From VRUE01 sp033856275 (GTDB lineage: Bacteria > Actinomycetota > Thermoleophilia > Solirubrobacterales > 70-9), in contig JAWVFJ010000023.1 in assembly GCA_033856275.1 (NCBI GenBank), positions 1 to 64,000 of the forward strand: a stretch of 64,000 bases of DNA. Reading direction: 5' to 3'. Numbering within the stretch: the first letter of the stretch is position 1; each line of letters starts with the position of its first letter. This document shows positions 17,512 through 26,125 of this stretch, one piece after another. Below the pieces are notes generated by a model. It had not been told where the DNA came from and did no database searches. It was given only the letters and a program-made list of their open reading frames with translations. The translations under genes and the position numbers were made by a program.

Positions 17512-18507
17512 TCAGCTGACGCCGCTGCGCATCAGCGCCGGCAGGACACCGCGGCCGTAGACCTCGATCGCGGCGTGGGGATCGGCCCCCGAGTTGTTCA
17601 TCAACGCCACCGTCGTCGCCCCCATCCGCTCGACCTCGCGGATGCGGGCGACGTGCTCCTCGGGGTTGGAGGAGATGATCATCGCCCCCTTCAGATCCTC
17701 GTCGGAGACCCGCTCCTCCCCGCGCTCGTACATCGCCTGGGGGTCGTGCCAGTCCTCCTTGTAGAACTCTTTCGGTTGCGCGCCCTTCCAAACTCGCGCG
17801 CTCTCCAGTGCCGTGTCGTCGTCCTCGGCCCAGGAAAATCCCGTCTGCAGGACGACCTCCCCCGGTTCGCGACCGGCATCCTCGGCGGCCCCTCTGTAGG
17901 CATCGAGGATCTCCGGCACGGCTTCCGGATCGGCCAGCGTCCAGATACCGTCGCCAAGCCGGGCGGCGACGGCCGCGGCCCGCGGCCCGAAAGCCGAGAC
18001 GTAGATCGGCGGACGCGAGGCGGGCCGCGTGTGGAGGAAGGCCCCATCAGCCGCGAAGTGATCGCCCTTGCCGCTGATCCGCTTCCCTTCGAAAAGGGCA
18101 TGGACCATCTCCAGCGCCTCGGCCATGCGCTCGATTTGCTCCCCTACCGGCGGCCAGTCGGCGCCAAGCGGCGTCTCGTTCAAAGACTCGCCCGAACCGA
18201 TACCGAGGAAGGGACGGCCGGGGAACATCTCCTCAAGCGTCGCCCACCCTTGGGCGATCAGCACGGGGTGGTAGCGCGGCCCGGCGGGAGTGACGCTGGT
18301 GCCGATCTGGATGCTCTGTGTCGCCTGTCCAGCCGCACCGAGCCAGATCCAAGCCTGGCCGGACTCCCCCGGTTCCCACCAAGGCTGCAGGTGATCGCTG
18401 CAGCCAACGCCGGCGAACCCCGCCCGCTCCGCCTCTACCGCCTGGCGCAGTAGGTCGGAGGGCGGAAACTGCTCGTGAGCGCAGAGATGGAAGTAGCGCA
18501 CGGCCAC
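17512..18507 (-). CDS. F420-dependent luciferase-like oxidoreductase (G6PDH-related family)
   Basis: A TIM-barrel luciferase-like protein with motifs of the F420 glucose-6-phosphate dehydrogenase-like group (TIGR03557 type): CSDHLQPWWEPGESG, TSVTPAGPRYHP, GIGSGESLNE. F420H2/F420 is the expected cofactor and the substrate is unknown. GTG at 18507 is chosen because the conserved barrel starts at VRYFHLCAHEQFPP; a longer frame to 18624 overlaps the divergent HAD gene. The sequence shows no operon partner. Confidence 0.88.
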   Translation of the reverse strand: MAVRYFHLCAHEQFPPSDLLRQAVEAERAGFAGVGCSDHLQPWWEPGESGQAWIWLGAAGQATQSIQIGTSVTPAGPRYHPVLIAQGWATLEEMFPGRPFLGIGSGESLNETPLGADWPPVGEQIERMAEALEMVHALFEGKRISGKGDHFAADGAFLHTRPASRPPIYVSAFGPRAAAVAARLGDGIWTLADPEAVPEILDAYRGAAEDAGREPGEVVLQTGFSWAEDDDTALESARVWKGAQPKEFYKEDWHDPQAMYERGEERVSDEDLKGAMIISSNPEEHVARIREVERMGATTVALMNNSGADPHAAIEVYGRGVLPALMRSGVS

Positions 18508-18550
18508 GAGGTACCCGTTTGGTGGGGAGCCAATCGTGGGTAGGTAGGCG

Positions 18551-19240
18551 GTGTCGGGCAAGGAGACCAAGACGACTGCAACTACCGTGATCCTCGATGT
18601 CGATGGAACATTGGTCGACACCAACTACCACCACACCCTGGCCTGGTATCGGGCGCTACGCGCCCATGGCTACATCGTGCAGATGTGGAGGGTGCATCGT
18701 CATATCGGCATGGGCGGCGATCAGATCGTCGGCGCCTTGATCGGGGAAGAGGCGGCCGGGCGCGATGGCGACGCGATCCGCTCTAACGAGGCGGAGGGCT
18801 ATAAAGCCCTGATCGAGGAAGTCGAGCCAATGGCCGGCGCCCGCGAGATCCTGCGCGATTTTTGCCAAGACGAGGGACTCTCGGTGGTGCTGGCAAGCTC
18901 CGCGCGCAAAGAGGAGGTCGACCACTACCTCGACCTGCTCGGGGCGCGCGAGCTGGTGGATGCCTGGACTACCGCGGCTGACGTCGAGCGCACCAAGCCC
19001 TTCCCCGACCTCGTCCATGCGGCATTGGAGAAGTCGGACGGGGACGGTCCGACGCTGATGATCGGCGACTCGGTCTGGGACGTGAAGGCAGCGAACGCGG
19101 CGGAGCTACCCACCCTCGCTGTCCTCACCGGCGGCTTCTCGGAGGCCGAGTTGCGCGAGGCCGGCGCGGTCGCAGTGGTCGAGGGGCTCGACCGGATCAC
19201 CCAGCCGCGCAGCCTCGTCGCCTCGCTTGCGGCGGCGTAG
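18551..19240 (+). CDS. HAD-superfamily phosphatase (phosphoglycolate phosphatase-like)
   Basis: A 229-residue HAD protein with motif I DVDGTLVDTN, motif II SSARKEEV, motif III lysine in TKPFPDLV, and motif IV MIGDSVWDVKAA. A helical cap sits between motifs I and II. The expected reaction is hydrolysis of a small phosphorylated metabolite. It is divergent from the F420-type oxidoreductase, with a 43-base gap. A GTG start at 18551 is used; ribosome binding is weak. Confidence 0.9.
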   Translation: MSGKETKTTATTVILDVDGTLVDTNYHHTLAWYRALRAHGYIVQMWRVHRHIGMGGDQIVGALIGEEAAGRDGDAIRSNEAEGYKALIEEVEPMAGAREILRDFCQDEGLSVVLASSARKEEVDHYLDLLGARELVDAWTTAADVERTKPFPDLVHAALEKSDGDGPTLMIGDSVWDVKAANAAELPTLAVLTGGFSEAELREAGAVAVVEGLDRITQPRSLVASLAAA

Positions 19241-19265
19241 GCGCGCTCAAACTGGGCTGCCGCGC

Positions 19266-19604
19266 TCAGCTCGCACCGGCGACCGCCCGCTGCAGCTGGC
19301 TCTTGCTCATCTTCGAGCGCCCTTCGATGCCGAGCTTGCGGGCATCGTTGTAGAGCTGTTCACGGGTGCGACCGCCCGGGCCTTTGCCCGATCGAGTGCC
19401 GCCGCGGCTGCTTGCCGAGCGTTCGTTGGTCGAGGTGCGCGAACGGCTGCGCGATTCTCCCCCGCGCGCCCTTTCCTTGTTGACGGCGCGAGCCGCAATC
19501 TCCTCCGCACGTTTCTCCGAGCGCCCGGATTTCTTCTCACTCTGCTTGATGTGCTCGTACTGGCGAGCACGTTTGCTGCCTTTTTTCACTCCGCGCGGTG
19601 GCAT
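19266..19604 (-). CDS. Basic protein with C-terminal Rho_N/SAP-like domain
   Basis: 112 residues. The N-terminal part (GVKKGSKRARQYEHIKQSEKKSG, RSEKRAEEIAARAVNKERA) resembles the small plasmid-stabilisation/ChaB-neighbour helical motif. The middle is Ser/Arg-rich and disordered. The C terminus, RTREQLYNDARKLGIEGRSKMSKSQL, is a Rho N-terminal-like helix-extended-loop-helix found in nucleic-acid-binding proteins. It probably binds DNA or RNA; the role is unknown. Confidence 0.75.
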   Translation of the reverse strand: MPPRGVKKGSKRARQYEHIKQSEKKSGRSEKRAEEIAARAVNKERARGGESRSRSRTSTNERSASSRGGTRSGKGPGGRTREQLYNDARKLGIEGRSKMSKSQLQRAVAGAS

Positions 19605-19725
19605 CGATGCTCCTTTCCGGTCGGGATCGGTAGACCGCTGCTACCCGCGCCCCGAGCCGGTCGAACATCCGCACCGGATCAAATTTCTCCTGCCAGATAG
19701 AGATTCGTTGTAGGTCGGGTAGCAG

Positions 19726-20472
19726 TTGGGTGTGCACCAGGTGCGAATCGGCTGCTCGGGCTGGAGCTACGCCGAATGGCGCGGTGCCTTCTATCCAAAA
19801 AAGATGCCAAGCTCGCGCTGGCTCGAACACTACGCATCGGTCTTCAACACGGTCGAGGTGAACGCGACCTTCTACCGTCTGCCCAAGCCCTCGACGGTGG
19901 CGCATTGGGCCGAGCAGACCCCGGACGGCTTCCTCTTTGCAGTTAAGGGAAGTCGCTACCTCACCCACATGCGCCGCCTGCGCGACGTCGGCGCCGGCCT
20001 GGCGCGCTTCTGGGAGCCGCTCGAGCCACTGCGCGAGACCGGCAAGCTCGGTCCCGTCCTCTGGCAGCTGCCGGAGAGCTTCCAGCGCGATGACGAGACA
20101 CTGGGCACCGCGCTCGCGGCGCTGCCTCCTGCCCGCCATTGCTTTGAGTTCCGCCATCCGAGCTGGTTCGTTCCCGACGTCTACACACTGCTTGCGGAAC
20201 GCGGCGCGAGCCTCGTCCTCGGCGACGATCGCCGCCGGCCGCTGCCCGAGGTTTCTCCGGCCGGACCGATCGTCTACCTGCGCCTGCACTACGGCAGTCA
20301 CGGACGTGGCGGCAACTATTCCGATGCCGAGCTCAATATCTGGCGCCGTCGCATCGCCGCTTGGCGCGCGCGCCGGGAGGTCTTCGTCTACTTCAACAAC
20401 GACTGGCGGACGTTCGCGCCGCGCAACGCCTTGACGCTGCAACGCGGCCTCTCCCAATCAAAGCCGAAATAA
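19726..20472 (+). CDS. DUF72 (YecE-like) protein
   Basis: 248 residues of the DUF72 TIM-barrel family: GCSGWSYAEWRGAFYP, the NTVEVNATFYRLP strand, FEFRHPSW, and the ending YVYFNNDW-type motif (FVYFNNDWRTFAPRNA). The biochemical function is unknown; the fold resembles xylose isomerase-like enzymes. Start TTG 19726 or GTG 19732; the conserved domain begins at VRIGCSGW. It converges with the next minus-strand gene across a strong hairpin. Confidence 0.9.
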   Translation: MGVHQVRIGCSGWSYAEWRGAFYPKKMPSSRWLEHYASVFNTVEVNATFYRLPKPSTVAHWAEQTPDGFLFAVKGSRYLTHMRRLRDVGAGLARFWEPLEPLRETGKLGPVLWQLPESFQRDDETLGTALAALPPARHCFEFRHPSWFVPDVYTLLAERGASLVLGDDRRRPLPEVSPAGPIVYLRLHYGSHGRGGNYSDAELNIWRRRIAAWRARREVFVYFNNDWRTFAPRNALTLQRGLSQSKPK

Positions 20473-20474
20473 GA

Positions 20475-20513
20475 CCGGCGACGATCCCCGCGCACCAGGG
20501 GGACCGTCGCCGG
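20475..20513 (-). terminator. Intrinsic terminator between convergent genes
   Basis: A long hairpin with 9-base perfect outer arms (CCGGCGACG against CGTCGCCGG) and a C4/G5 inner stem; on the minus strand it is followed by TCTTATTT. It most likely ends the 20536-20766 transcript. Confidence 0.7.
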
Positions 20514-20535
20514 CAAGTTAAAAAGGAGACGAAGG

Positions 20536-20766
20536 TTAGGCGGCGAGGCGACTGCGCAGCAGGTCCTTGCCCTGTTCGGCTCCCTTGCGGCTCGTCTCCT
20601 GGGCGCGGCGAAAGAAGGCGGCCAGCTCGCTGTCCCCGTCGCGCTCGGCGTCTTCGATGTAGGTCTCGAGACGCAACACATTGCTGAGGCACTGCTCGGT
20701 AAACCAGATGACGTTGTAGTCCTTGTCCTTGGTGCCGGTGATCTCGCCGGCCTCTTGAACTGCCAT
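20536..20766 (-). CDS. Small helical protein of unknown function
   Basis: 76 residues, mostly alpha-helical and acidic: EITGTKDKDYNVIWFTEQCLSN, LETYIEDAERDGDSELAAFFRRAQ, then RKGAEQGKDLLRSRL. The clean start has GGAGGAGAC just upstream of ATG at 20766. The helical pattern with spaced acidic and His-free residues recalls a half ferritin-like bundle, and the next gene upstream on the same strand is ferritin-like, so a related function is possible. No named family is recognised. Confidence 0.7.
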   Translation of the reverse strand: MAVQEAGEITGTKDKDYNVIWFTEQCLSNVLRLETYIEDAERDGDSELAAFFRRAQETSRKGAEQGKDLLRSRLAA

Positions 20767-20839
20767 GTCTCCTCCTAAGCGAGTTGCTTTGCGTCTTCAC
20801 GGCTACCCGCTGGTCGCAGCCCAAACATTTGGATTTAGG

Positions 20840-21352
20840 TCAGGCCGCCCCCTCGAACTCGTACTCGCGCAGGAAGCCCTCGAAGAGCCGGCGATGGGCC
20901 TGCTCGTCGCGGAGAATGTCGATCACCATGTCCTGGGTCACCGGGTCGATCTGATCGGTCTCCTCGATGATTCGCGTGTAGTGCTCAATCGCCCCGGTCT
21001 CAGCCTTGATCACGCCGCGGATTACGTGCACGACGTCGATCTGTTCGTCGGGCGGCTGTAGGTAGGACTGTTCAGCGGCAAAGGCTTCGGATCCCGGCAC
21101 GACGCCGTAGAGCTCCTTGATCCGCCGCGCGAAGTCGCGTGCGTGGCCGAGCTCCTCTTCGACGTCCTCCTCCAGCGACTGCTTGATCTCCTGCGCACGG
21201 ACGCCGTCAAGGTTGGTGGCGGCGGCGAGATAGCTCATCACCGTCTCGATCTCCATCCAGTACGCCTTCCCCAGCAGCTCGATGACGTGCTGGCGAGCCT
21301 CGGCGTTGGCACCGTCGAAGATGCCCTTGCTGGCACTGGTGCTGGCCTCCAT
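20840..21352 (-). CDS. Ferritin-like di-iron domain protein
   Basis: 170 residues forming a four-helix bundle with ferritin-like ligands: EIETVMSYL, EELGHARDF (ExxH), AETGAIEHYTRI and DEQAHRRLFEG (ExxH-like, DEQAH). Ferritin/bacterioferritin-type iron storage or peroxide detoxification is likely. ATG at 21352 with GGAGATAC ahead is chosen; a longer frame to 22054 only reads antisense through the STAS and CutA genes. Confidence 0.85.
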   Translation of the reverse strand: MEASTSASKGIFDGANAEARQHVIELLGKAYWMEIETVMSYLAAATNLDGVRAQEIKQSLEEDVEEELGHARDFARRIKELYGVVPGSEAFAAEQSYLQPPDEQIDVVHVIRGVIKAETGAIEHYTRIIEETDQIDPVTQDMVIDILRDEQAHRRLFEGFLREYEFEGAA

Positions 21353-21458
21353 CGTTGTATCTCCTCGGTTGCTTGCAGGTGCCCTTCCGCTACCCTGAGC
21401 TTGGACGCGGCAATCGCGGCTATCGTTAGACAGGAATTCCGTCCGGGACACAGCAAAA

Positions 21459-21803
21459 ATGCCCAACAAGCAGCGCGAAATCGCCGATGGAACGCTTGTC
21501 GTTCGCAGTCTCGAGAACGATGGCAGCCGCGTGGTTGCCTTTGCCGGCGAGCTCGACCTCGCCAACGCGGGCACAGCCGAGAGCGCACTGCAGAGCTCCC
21601 TCGAAGATCCCTCCACACCCGTCATCGTCGACATGCGCGAACTGGAGTTCATCGACTCCACCGGTATCGCCCTGCTCGTCTCCGCCCTCAGCAGCAATGA
21701 GGGAGGCGTCAGGGTCAGTTTCATCCCAAGCGACTCTCCCGCTGTCACCCGGGTGCTCGAGTTGACCGGCCTCGCCGAGCGGCTGCCGCTGGCCGAGGCG
21801 TAG
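21459..21803 (+). CDS. Anti-sigma factor antagonist (STAS domain)
   Basis: 114 residues, one STAS domain: FAGELDLANAG, VIVDMRELEFIDSTGIALLVSA. The serine of DSTG is the residue phosphorylated by anti-sigma kinases of the SpoIIAB/RsbW type. The protein would release a sigma factor when unphosphorylated. No kinase or sigma gene lies next to it. CutA follows 20 bases downstream. Confidence 0.9.
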   Translation: MPNKQREIADGTLVVRSLENDGSRVVAFAGELDLANAGTAESALQSSLEDPSTPVIVDMRELEFIDSTGIALLVSALSSNEGGVRVSFIPSDSPAVTRVLELTGLAERLPLAEA

Positions 21804-21823
21804 TCGCAAAGCCCAGCCGCCAG

Positions 21824-22141
21824 ATGGCCGAGTACATCCAGGTGCTGACCACCGCCGGCTCCAAAGAGCAGGCGGCGAGGATTGCCGATGCACTGCTCGA
21901 TCAGCGCCTCGCCGCCTGCGTGCAGACCGTCGGTCCGATCGTCAGCCACTACCGCTGGCAGGGCAAGCTCGAGCGAGAGCACGAGTGGCAGTGCGTAGCG
22001 AAGACCGAGGCCTCGCTCTACCAGCGGGTCGAGGCCGCGATCCGCGCCGTGCACTCCTACGAGGAGCCGGAGATCCTCGCGATCCCTGTCCTTGCCGGCA
22101 GCAAGGGCTATCTGGACTGGGTCAGCGCCAGCGTCAGCTAG
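21824..22141 (+). CDS. cutA: CutA1-like divalent cation tolerance protein
   Basis: 105 residues with the full CutA1 pattern: IQVLTTAGSKEQAARIADALLDQRLAACVQ, WQGKLEREHEW, KTEASLY, VHSYEEPEILAIPV, YLDWV. CutA1 forms PII-like trimers linked to copper tolerance. Its end overlaps the stop of the ABC permease (convergent) by 4 bases. Confidence 0.93.
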   Translation: MAEYIQVLTTAGSKEQAARIADALLDQRLAACVQTVGPIVSHYRWQGKLEREHEWQCVAKTEASLYQRVEAAIRAVHSYEEPEILAIPVLAGSKGYLDWVSASVS

Positions 22142-22905
22142 TCACGCAGTCGGTAGCCGCGCGCGAAGAGGCGCAGGTTGATGGCGAAGAGCGCCGCGGT
22201 GGCCGCGGTGAGTGCCAGCAGCGAGAGGGCAACGCTGACTTCGCTGAAGCCGACAAAGCCATAGCGGACCAGGTTGATCATGTAATAGATCGGGTTGAAG
22301 TGGGTCAGTGTCTCGAACGGCTGCGGCAACAGCGTCGCTGAATAGAAGACGCCGCCGAGAAAGATCAGCGGCGTCAGCACGAAGGTCTGCACGAAGGCAA
22401 CGTCATCGAACTGTTCCGCGCGGACCCCGGTCAGCACTCCTAGCTGGGAGAAGAAAAAGCCGACGAGGAAGAGGGACGGAATCAGCACCAGGACGTGGTC
22501 GACCGGCAGGTCGACGAGCAGCGAAGCGGCGATGAAGGTGAGCCCCGCGACGATCAGCCCGCGCATGAAGCCGCCGAAGGTGAAGGCAAGCAGCAGCTCA
22601 AGCGGCGAGGCGGGCGAGGAAAGCTGGTCTTGAATCGCCCCCTGGAACTTCTGCTGAAGGATCGAGGAGGAGTTGTTGGCGAAGGCGTTGATCGAGAACG
22701 ACATCATGATCAGGCCGGGGATCACGAAGACGACATAGTCGATCCCGTGCAGCTGCTTGATCCGCGAGCCGAGCGCGGCGCCGAAGACCGAGATGTAGAG
22801 GAAGGTTTCCAGCAGCGGCGCGCCCAGCGTCTGCTTCTTGATCTTCATGAAGCGGTTGACCTCGCGGCGCCATAGCGTCGCGAAGCGGATCTGGGCGGCG
22901 CTCAC
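22138..22905 (-). CDS. ABC-2 type transporter permease
   Basis: 255 residues with six membrane helices and the ABC-2 type pattern (FLGGVFYSATLLPQPFETLTHFNPIYYMINLVRYGF). It is homologous to DrrB/NodJ-type exporters of drugs or polysaccharide. The start overlaps the ATPase gene end by 4 bases, so they form an exporter pair. Confidence 0.92.
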   Translation of the reverse strand: MSAAQIRFATLWRREVNRFMKIKKQTLGAPLLETFLYISVFGAALGSRIKQLHGIDYVVFVIPGLIMMSFSINAFANNSSSILQQKFQGAIQDQLSSPASPLELLLAFTFGGFMRGLIVAGLTFIAASLLVDLPVDHVLVLIPSLFLVGFFFSQLGVLTGVRAEQFDDVAFVQTFVLTPLIFLGGVFYSATLLPQPFETLTHFNPIYYMINLVRYGFVGFSEVSVALSLLALTAATAALFAINLRLFARGYRLRD

Positions 22906-23672
22906 GGCGTGACCACCTCGGCGTGGGAGCGGGAAAGCTCCTTGCGGCCGACAAGGGCCAGGTAGGCGTCCTCGAGGCTGTCGACGCCGTAGCGGGCGGC
23001 GAGCTCCGAGCTGGTTCCCTTACCGACGATCTGGCCTTCGTTGATGAAAGCGATCCGATCGCAGAGCTGTTCGGCCTCCTCCAGGTAGTGCGTGGTGAGC
23101 AGGATCGTCGTCCCCTCCTGGTTGATCCGCTGCACGTAGTGCCAGAGCTCCAGCCGCAGCTCGACGTCGACGCCGGCAGTGGGCTCGTCGAGGATCAGCA
23201 GGCGGGGTCGGTGCATCACTGCCCGGGCCAAGATCAAGCGGCGCTTCATCCCGCCGGAGAGGGTGCGGGTGCGCTCGTCGCGCTTCTCGGTGAGCGAGAA
23301 GGTCTCCAGCAGCTCCTTCGCGCGCTCGCGGCGCTCGCGCTTCGGCATCCCGAAATAGCCCGCGTGGTAGTCGAGAGTCTCCTCGACCGTGAGGAACCAG
23401 TCGAGGTTGAGCTCCTGGGGGGCAAGCCCGACCGCCTGCCGCGCCTCGCTGTAGTCGCCGATCGCGTCGTGTCCAAAGACGTGGATCGCGCCCGACGTCG
23501 GTTGCGCCAGCCCAGTCGTGCAGTGGATCAACGTCGACTTGCCCGCCCCGTTGGGACCAAGCAGGGCGAAGAGTTCCCCCTGCTTGATCTGCAGCGAGAC
23601 ACCGCGCAGAGCCTCCACCCCGGTCGGGTAGCGCTTGACCAGCTCCTCGATGTGCAGCGCCTGCTCGCTCAT
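22902..23672 (-). CDS. ABC transporter ATP-binding protein (DrrA-like)
   Basis: 256 residues: Walker A GPNGAGKST, Q-loop, signature LSGGMKRRL, Walker B LLILDEPTAGVD, and switch His in LLTTHYLEEAE. It powers the permease encoded just downstream. The substrate is unknown; the DrrA/NodI subfamily handles antibiotics, lipids or sugars. Confidence 0.95.
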   Translation of the reverse strand: MSEQALHIEELVKRYPTGVEALRGVSLQIKQGELFALLGPNGAGKSTLIHCTTGLAQPTSGAIHVFGHDAIGDYSEARQAVGLAPQELNLDWFLTVEETLDYHAGYFGMPKRERRERAKELLETFSLTEKRDERTRTLSGGMKRRLILARAVMHRPRLLILDEPTAGVDVELRLELWHYVQRINQEGTTILLTTHYLEEAEQLCDRIAFINEGQIVGKGTSSELAARYGVDSLEDAYLALVGRKELSRSHAEVVTP

Positions 23673-23729
23673 AGCCGCTGAAACCTAGACGACGCTCAAC
23701 GCGGGCTCGGTGCGCTTAGTCTGCGAGGG

Positions 23730-24590
23730 ATGAGCGGTCCACTTCTCGCAGTCGACACGCCGTCGATGCTCTTCCGCGCCTTCTATGCGCTGCCCGATTC
23801 GATCAAGGGGCCAGATGGCAAGCCGGTAAATGCTCTGCTGGGCACAGCGAACCTGATCCTGCGCGAGGTTGAACTGCACGAGCCGCGGGCGGTCGTCCTC
23901 TGCTTTGGTCCGGATGCGGCGTCCTACCGGTCCGAGCTCTACCCGCCCTACCACGCCGAGCGAGAGGCAGCGATGCCAGACGACCTCTCACCGCAATTCG
24001 CCGCGAGCCATGACTTCTTCGCTGCTTTTGGCTGGACCGTGGCGACGAGCGACGATCTCGAGGCCGACGACTTGCTCGGCACCTATGCCCGCCGTGAGGC
24101 AGAAGCGGGCGGGCGGGCATTGCTGCTGACCGGCGATCGCGACATGTACCAGTGTGCTGGCGAGCGGGTGACTGTCCTCTACGTCAAGACCGGCAGCAAA
24201 GGAGCCGAAGAGGTGACGCCAGCCGAGGTGAAGGATCGCTACGGCATCGAGCCCGAGCTCGTTCCCGACTTCATCGCCCTGCGCGGCGATCCCTCGGATG
24301 GCCTGCCTGGTGCCAAGGGCGTCGGCCCGAAGACCGCCGCCGAATTGCTGCGCCGTCACGGCTCTCTGGAGACAGTGCTCGACAATGCGATTCGGGAGCG
24401 GCGCCCGGCCCTTCGCGGCGCCCTGATCGAGGCCGCCGATGACCTACGCGCCTTCAAGGACATCGCCACCCTGCGCGACGCCGGCGTCAAGGCGCCGAGC
24501 GATCGCGAGACCGACTGGGCAGGAGCCGCCGCGGCTGCCCGCGAGCACGGCATGAACCGCCTTGCCGAACGGCTCGAAGCCGAGGCCTGA
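23730..24590 (+). CDS. 5'-3' exonuclease (DNA polymerase I N-terminal-like)
   Basis: 286 residues of the FEN/5'-3' exonuclease family: LAVDTPSMLFRAFYALP, the acidic SDDLEADDLLGTYAR and LTGDRDMYQ active-site strands, and the helix-hairpin-helix GDPSDGLPGAKGVGPKTAAELL. It corresponds to the N-terminal domain of PolA as a stand-alone protein, expected to trim flaps or primers. Confidence 0.93.
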   Translation: MSGPLLAVDTPSMLFRAFYALPDSIKGPDGKPVNALLGTANLILREVELHEPRAVVLCFGPDAASYRSELYPPYHAEREAAMPDDLSPQFAASHDFFAAFGWTVATSDDLEADDLLGTYARREAEAGGRALLLTGDRDMYQCAGERVTVLYVKTGSKGAEEVTPAEVKDRYGIEPELVPDFIALRGDPSDGLPGAKGVGPKTAAELLRRHGSLETVLDNAIRERRPALRGALIEAADDLRAFKDIATLRDAGVKAPSDRETDWAGAAAAAREHGMNRLAERLEAEA

Positions 24591-24620
24591 CGGCACCGCC
24601 GTGGTACTACTTCGATCACC

Positions 24621-25418
24621 TTGATCGGAGCCGACCCAGAGAAGATCGTCGACCTCTCGCTCACCCTCTCCGAGCACCTGCCGGGAACCTGGCCCGAGCA
24701 CATGCCATTCGCCCACAAGAACTGGAGCTGGCACGAGGAGACCGAACTGCCCAGCGGCGCCAGCAGCTGCTCGCTCGGCCCCTACGTCACCCACTTCATC
24801 ATCCTCGACGAGCACGCCGGCACCCACGTCGACGCGCCCTCCCACTACATCCCGCCACCGGGCTCCGGGCTGCCGGACGCGGGTCCCCTGGGAGAAGCCA
24901 GCGCCGAGAAGCTCGACCTCTCGAAGCTGATCGGCCCAGCCGCGGTCGTCGACCTCCGCCATCTCGACGGCGAGGCCGAGCCCGGCGCCAGTCCGCCGAT
25001 CACGGTGGCCCACCTCGAAGCCTGGGAGGAGGAGCACGGCCGCTTCGAGGCCGGCGAGGTCGTGCTCCTACTGACCGGTTGGTCAAAGCACTACGTCGCA
25101 GGCGACGCCGGCCGGGCCTTCCTGCACGAGCCGGTGGTGCTGCAGTCGAGGTCGGCCTGGCCCGCCCCGGAAGCCGCGGTCGCGATCTTCCTGCACGAGC
25201 GCGGCGTCGCCACGATCGGCATCGACGCACCGAGCATGGGCTCCGCCGAGGAGGGCAACGAAGTCCACCGGGCTGGGCTCAGCCGCGAGATGCTCTTCGT
25301 CGAGGGGCTGACCAATCTTGACCGCCTGCCCGCACGAGGCGCCTCCTTCGTCTTTCTCCCGGTCAAGATCGCGGTGGCCAGCGGTGGCCCCGGCCGGGCT
25401 ATCGCGGTCCTTCCCTAG
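24621..25418 (+). CDS. Cyclase-family metal-dependent hydrolase (kynurenine formamidase-like)
   Basis: 265 residues with the cyclase-family metal motif HAGTHVDAPSHY and the later GIDAPSMG. The family includes kynurenine formamidase and isatin hydrolase. The start is TTG at 24621, in frame with IVDLSLTLSEHLPGTWPEH. It converges with the flavodoxin-like gene with a 4-base overlap. The substrate is unresolved. Confidence 0.88.
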   Translation: MIGADPEKIVDLSLTLSEHLPGTWPEHMPFAHKNWSWHEETELPSGASSCSLGPYVTHFIILDEHAGTHVDAPSHYIPPPGSGLPDAGPLGEASAEKLDLSKLIGPAAVVDLRHLDGEAEPGASPPITVAHLEAWEEEHGRFEAGEVVLLLTGWSKHYVAGDAGRAFLHEPVVLQSRSAWPAPEAAVAIFLHERGVATIGIDAPSMGSAEEGNEVHRAGLSREMLFVEGLTNLDRLPARGASFVFLPVKIAVASGGPGRAIAVLP

Positions 25419-26125
25419 CGGTGCTCGGGGTTGGGGAGGTCGAAGCGACAGCCTGCGTCCCACTCGGTGCGCTGGTTGCCGTGGGCGGGAATGCCGCCGG
25501 CATCCTTGAGGATGCGCGCCATGTGCAGCAGGTTCCAGGCGGCGAAGGTGGTGTTGCGGTTGGTGAAGTCGTTCTCCGGCCCCCCCGAGCCCTCGTCCAG
25601 GTATGACGGACCGGGCCCCGCTTCGCCGATCCAGCCCGCGTCAGCCTGCGGTGGAATCGTGTAGCCGAGGTGCTGCAGCGAGTAGAGGACGTTCATCGCG
25701 CAGTGCTTGACCCCGTCCTCGTTACCGGTGACCAGGCAACCGCCGACACGGCCGTAGTAGGCGTACTGACCGGCGTCGTTGAGCAGGTGGGAGTTGCCGT
25801 AGAGCCGCTCGATGACCTGCGTTGCGACCGACGACTTCTCGCCCAGCCAGATCGACATGCCGAGCACGAGGATGTCGGCCGCCATCACCTTCTCGAAGGT
25901 CCGCGGCCACTCGTCCACCTCCCAGCCGTGTTCGGTCATGTCTGGCCAGACGCCGGTGGCGATCTCGTGGTCGACCGCGCGGATGCACTCGACCTCGACC
26001 CCGTTGCGCCGCATGATCTCCATCGAGATATCCATCAGCCCCTGCGTGTTCGAGATCTCTGGGCTGCGCTTCAGCGTGCAGTTGACGAAGAGGGCGCGCA
26101 GGTCCGAGTAGTCGGTCCCGCTCAT
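25415..26125 (-). CDS. Flavodoxin-like NAD(P)H-dependent FMN reductase
   Basis: 236 residues; N-terminal flavodoxin fold: ALFVNCTLKRSPEISNT (phosphate loop), ADILVLGMSIWLGEKSS, and GGCLVTGNEDGVKH. It overlaps the monooxygenase stop by one base (TGATG), so it is co-translated with it and may supply reduced flavin or share a substrate. ATG at 26125 is chosen over a longer antisense-like extension to 26368. Confidence 0.85.
   Translation of the reverse strand: MSGTDYSDLRALFVNCTLKRSPEISNTQGLMDISMEIMRRNGVEVECIRAVDHEIATGVWPDMTEHGWEVDEWPRTFEKVMAADILVLGMSIWLGEKSSVATQVIERLYGNSHLLNDAGQYAYYGRVGGCLVTGNEDGVKHCAMNVLYSLQHLGYTIPPQADAGWIGEAGPGPSYLDEGSGGPENDFTNRNTTFAAWNLLHMARILKDAGGIPAHGNQRTEWDAGCRFDLPNPEHR

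Noticed and set aside
17512..18624. Longer N terminus for the F420-type oxidoreductase
   Set aside because: It overlaps the divergent HAD gene and has no family similarity before VRYFHLC.
20840..22054. 404-residue protein extending the ferritin-like gene
   Set aside because: The extension is antisense to the STAS and CutA genes; ATG 21352 has a good ribosome binding site.
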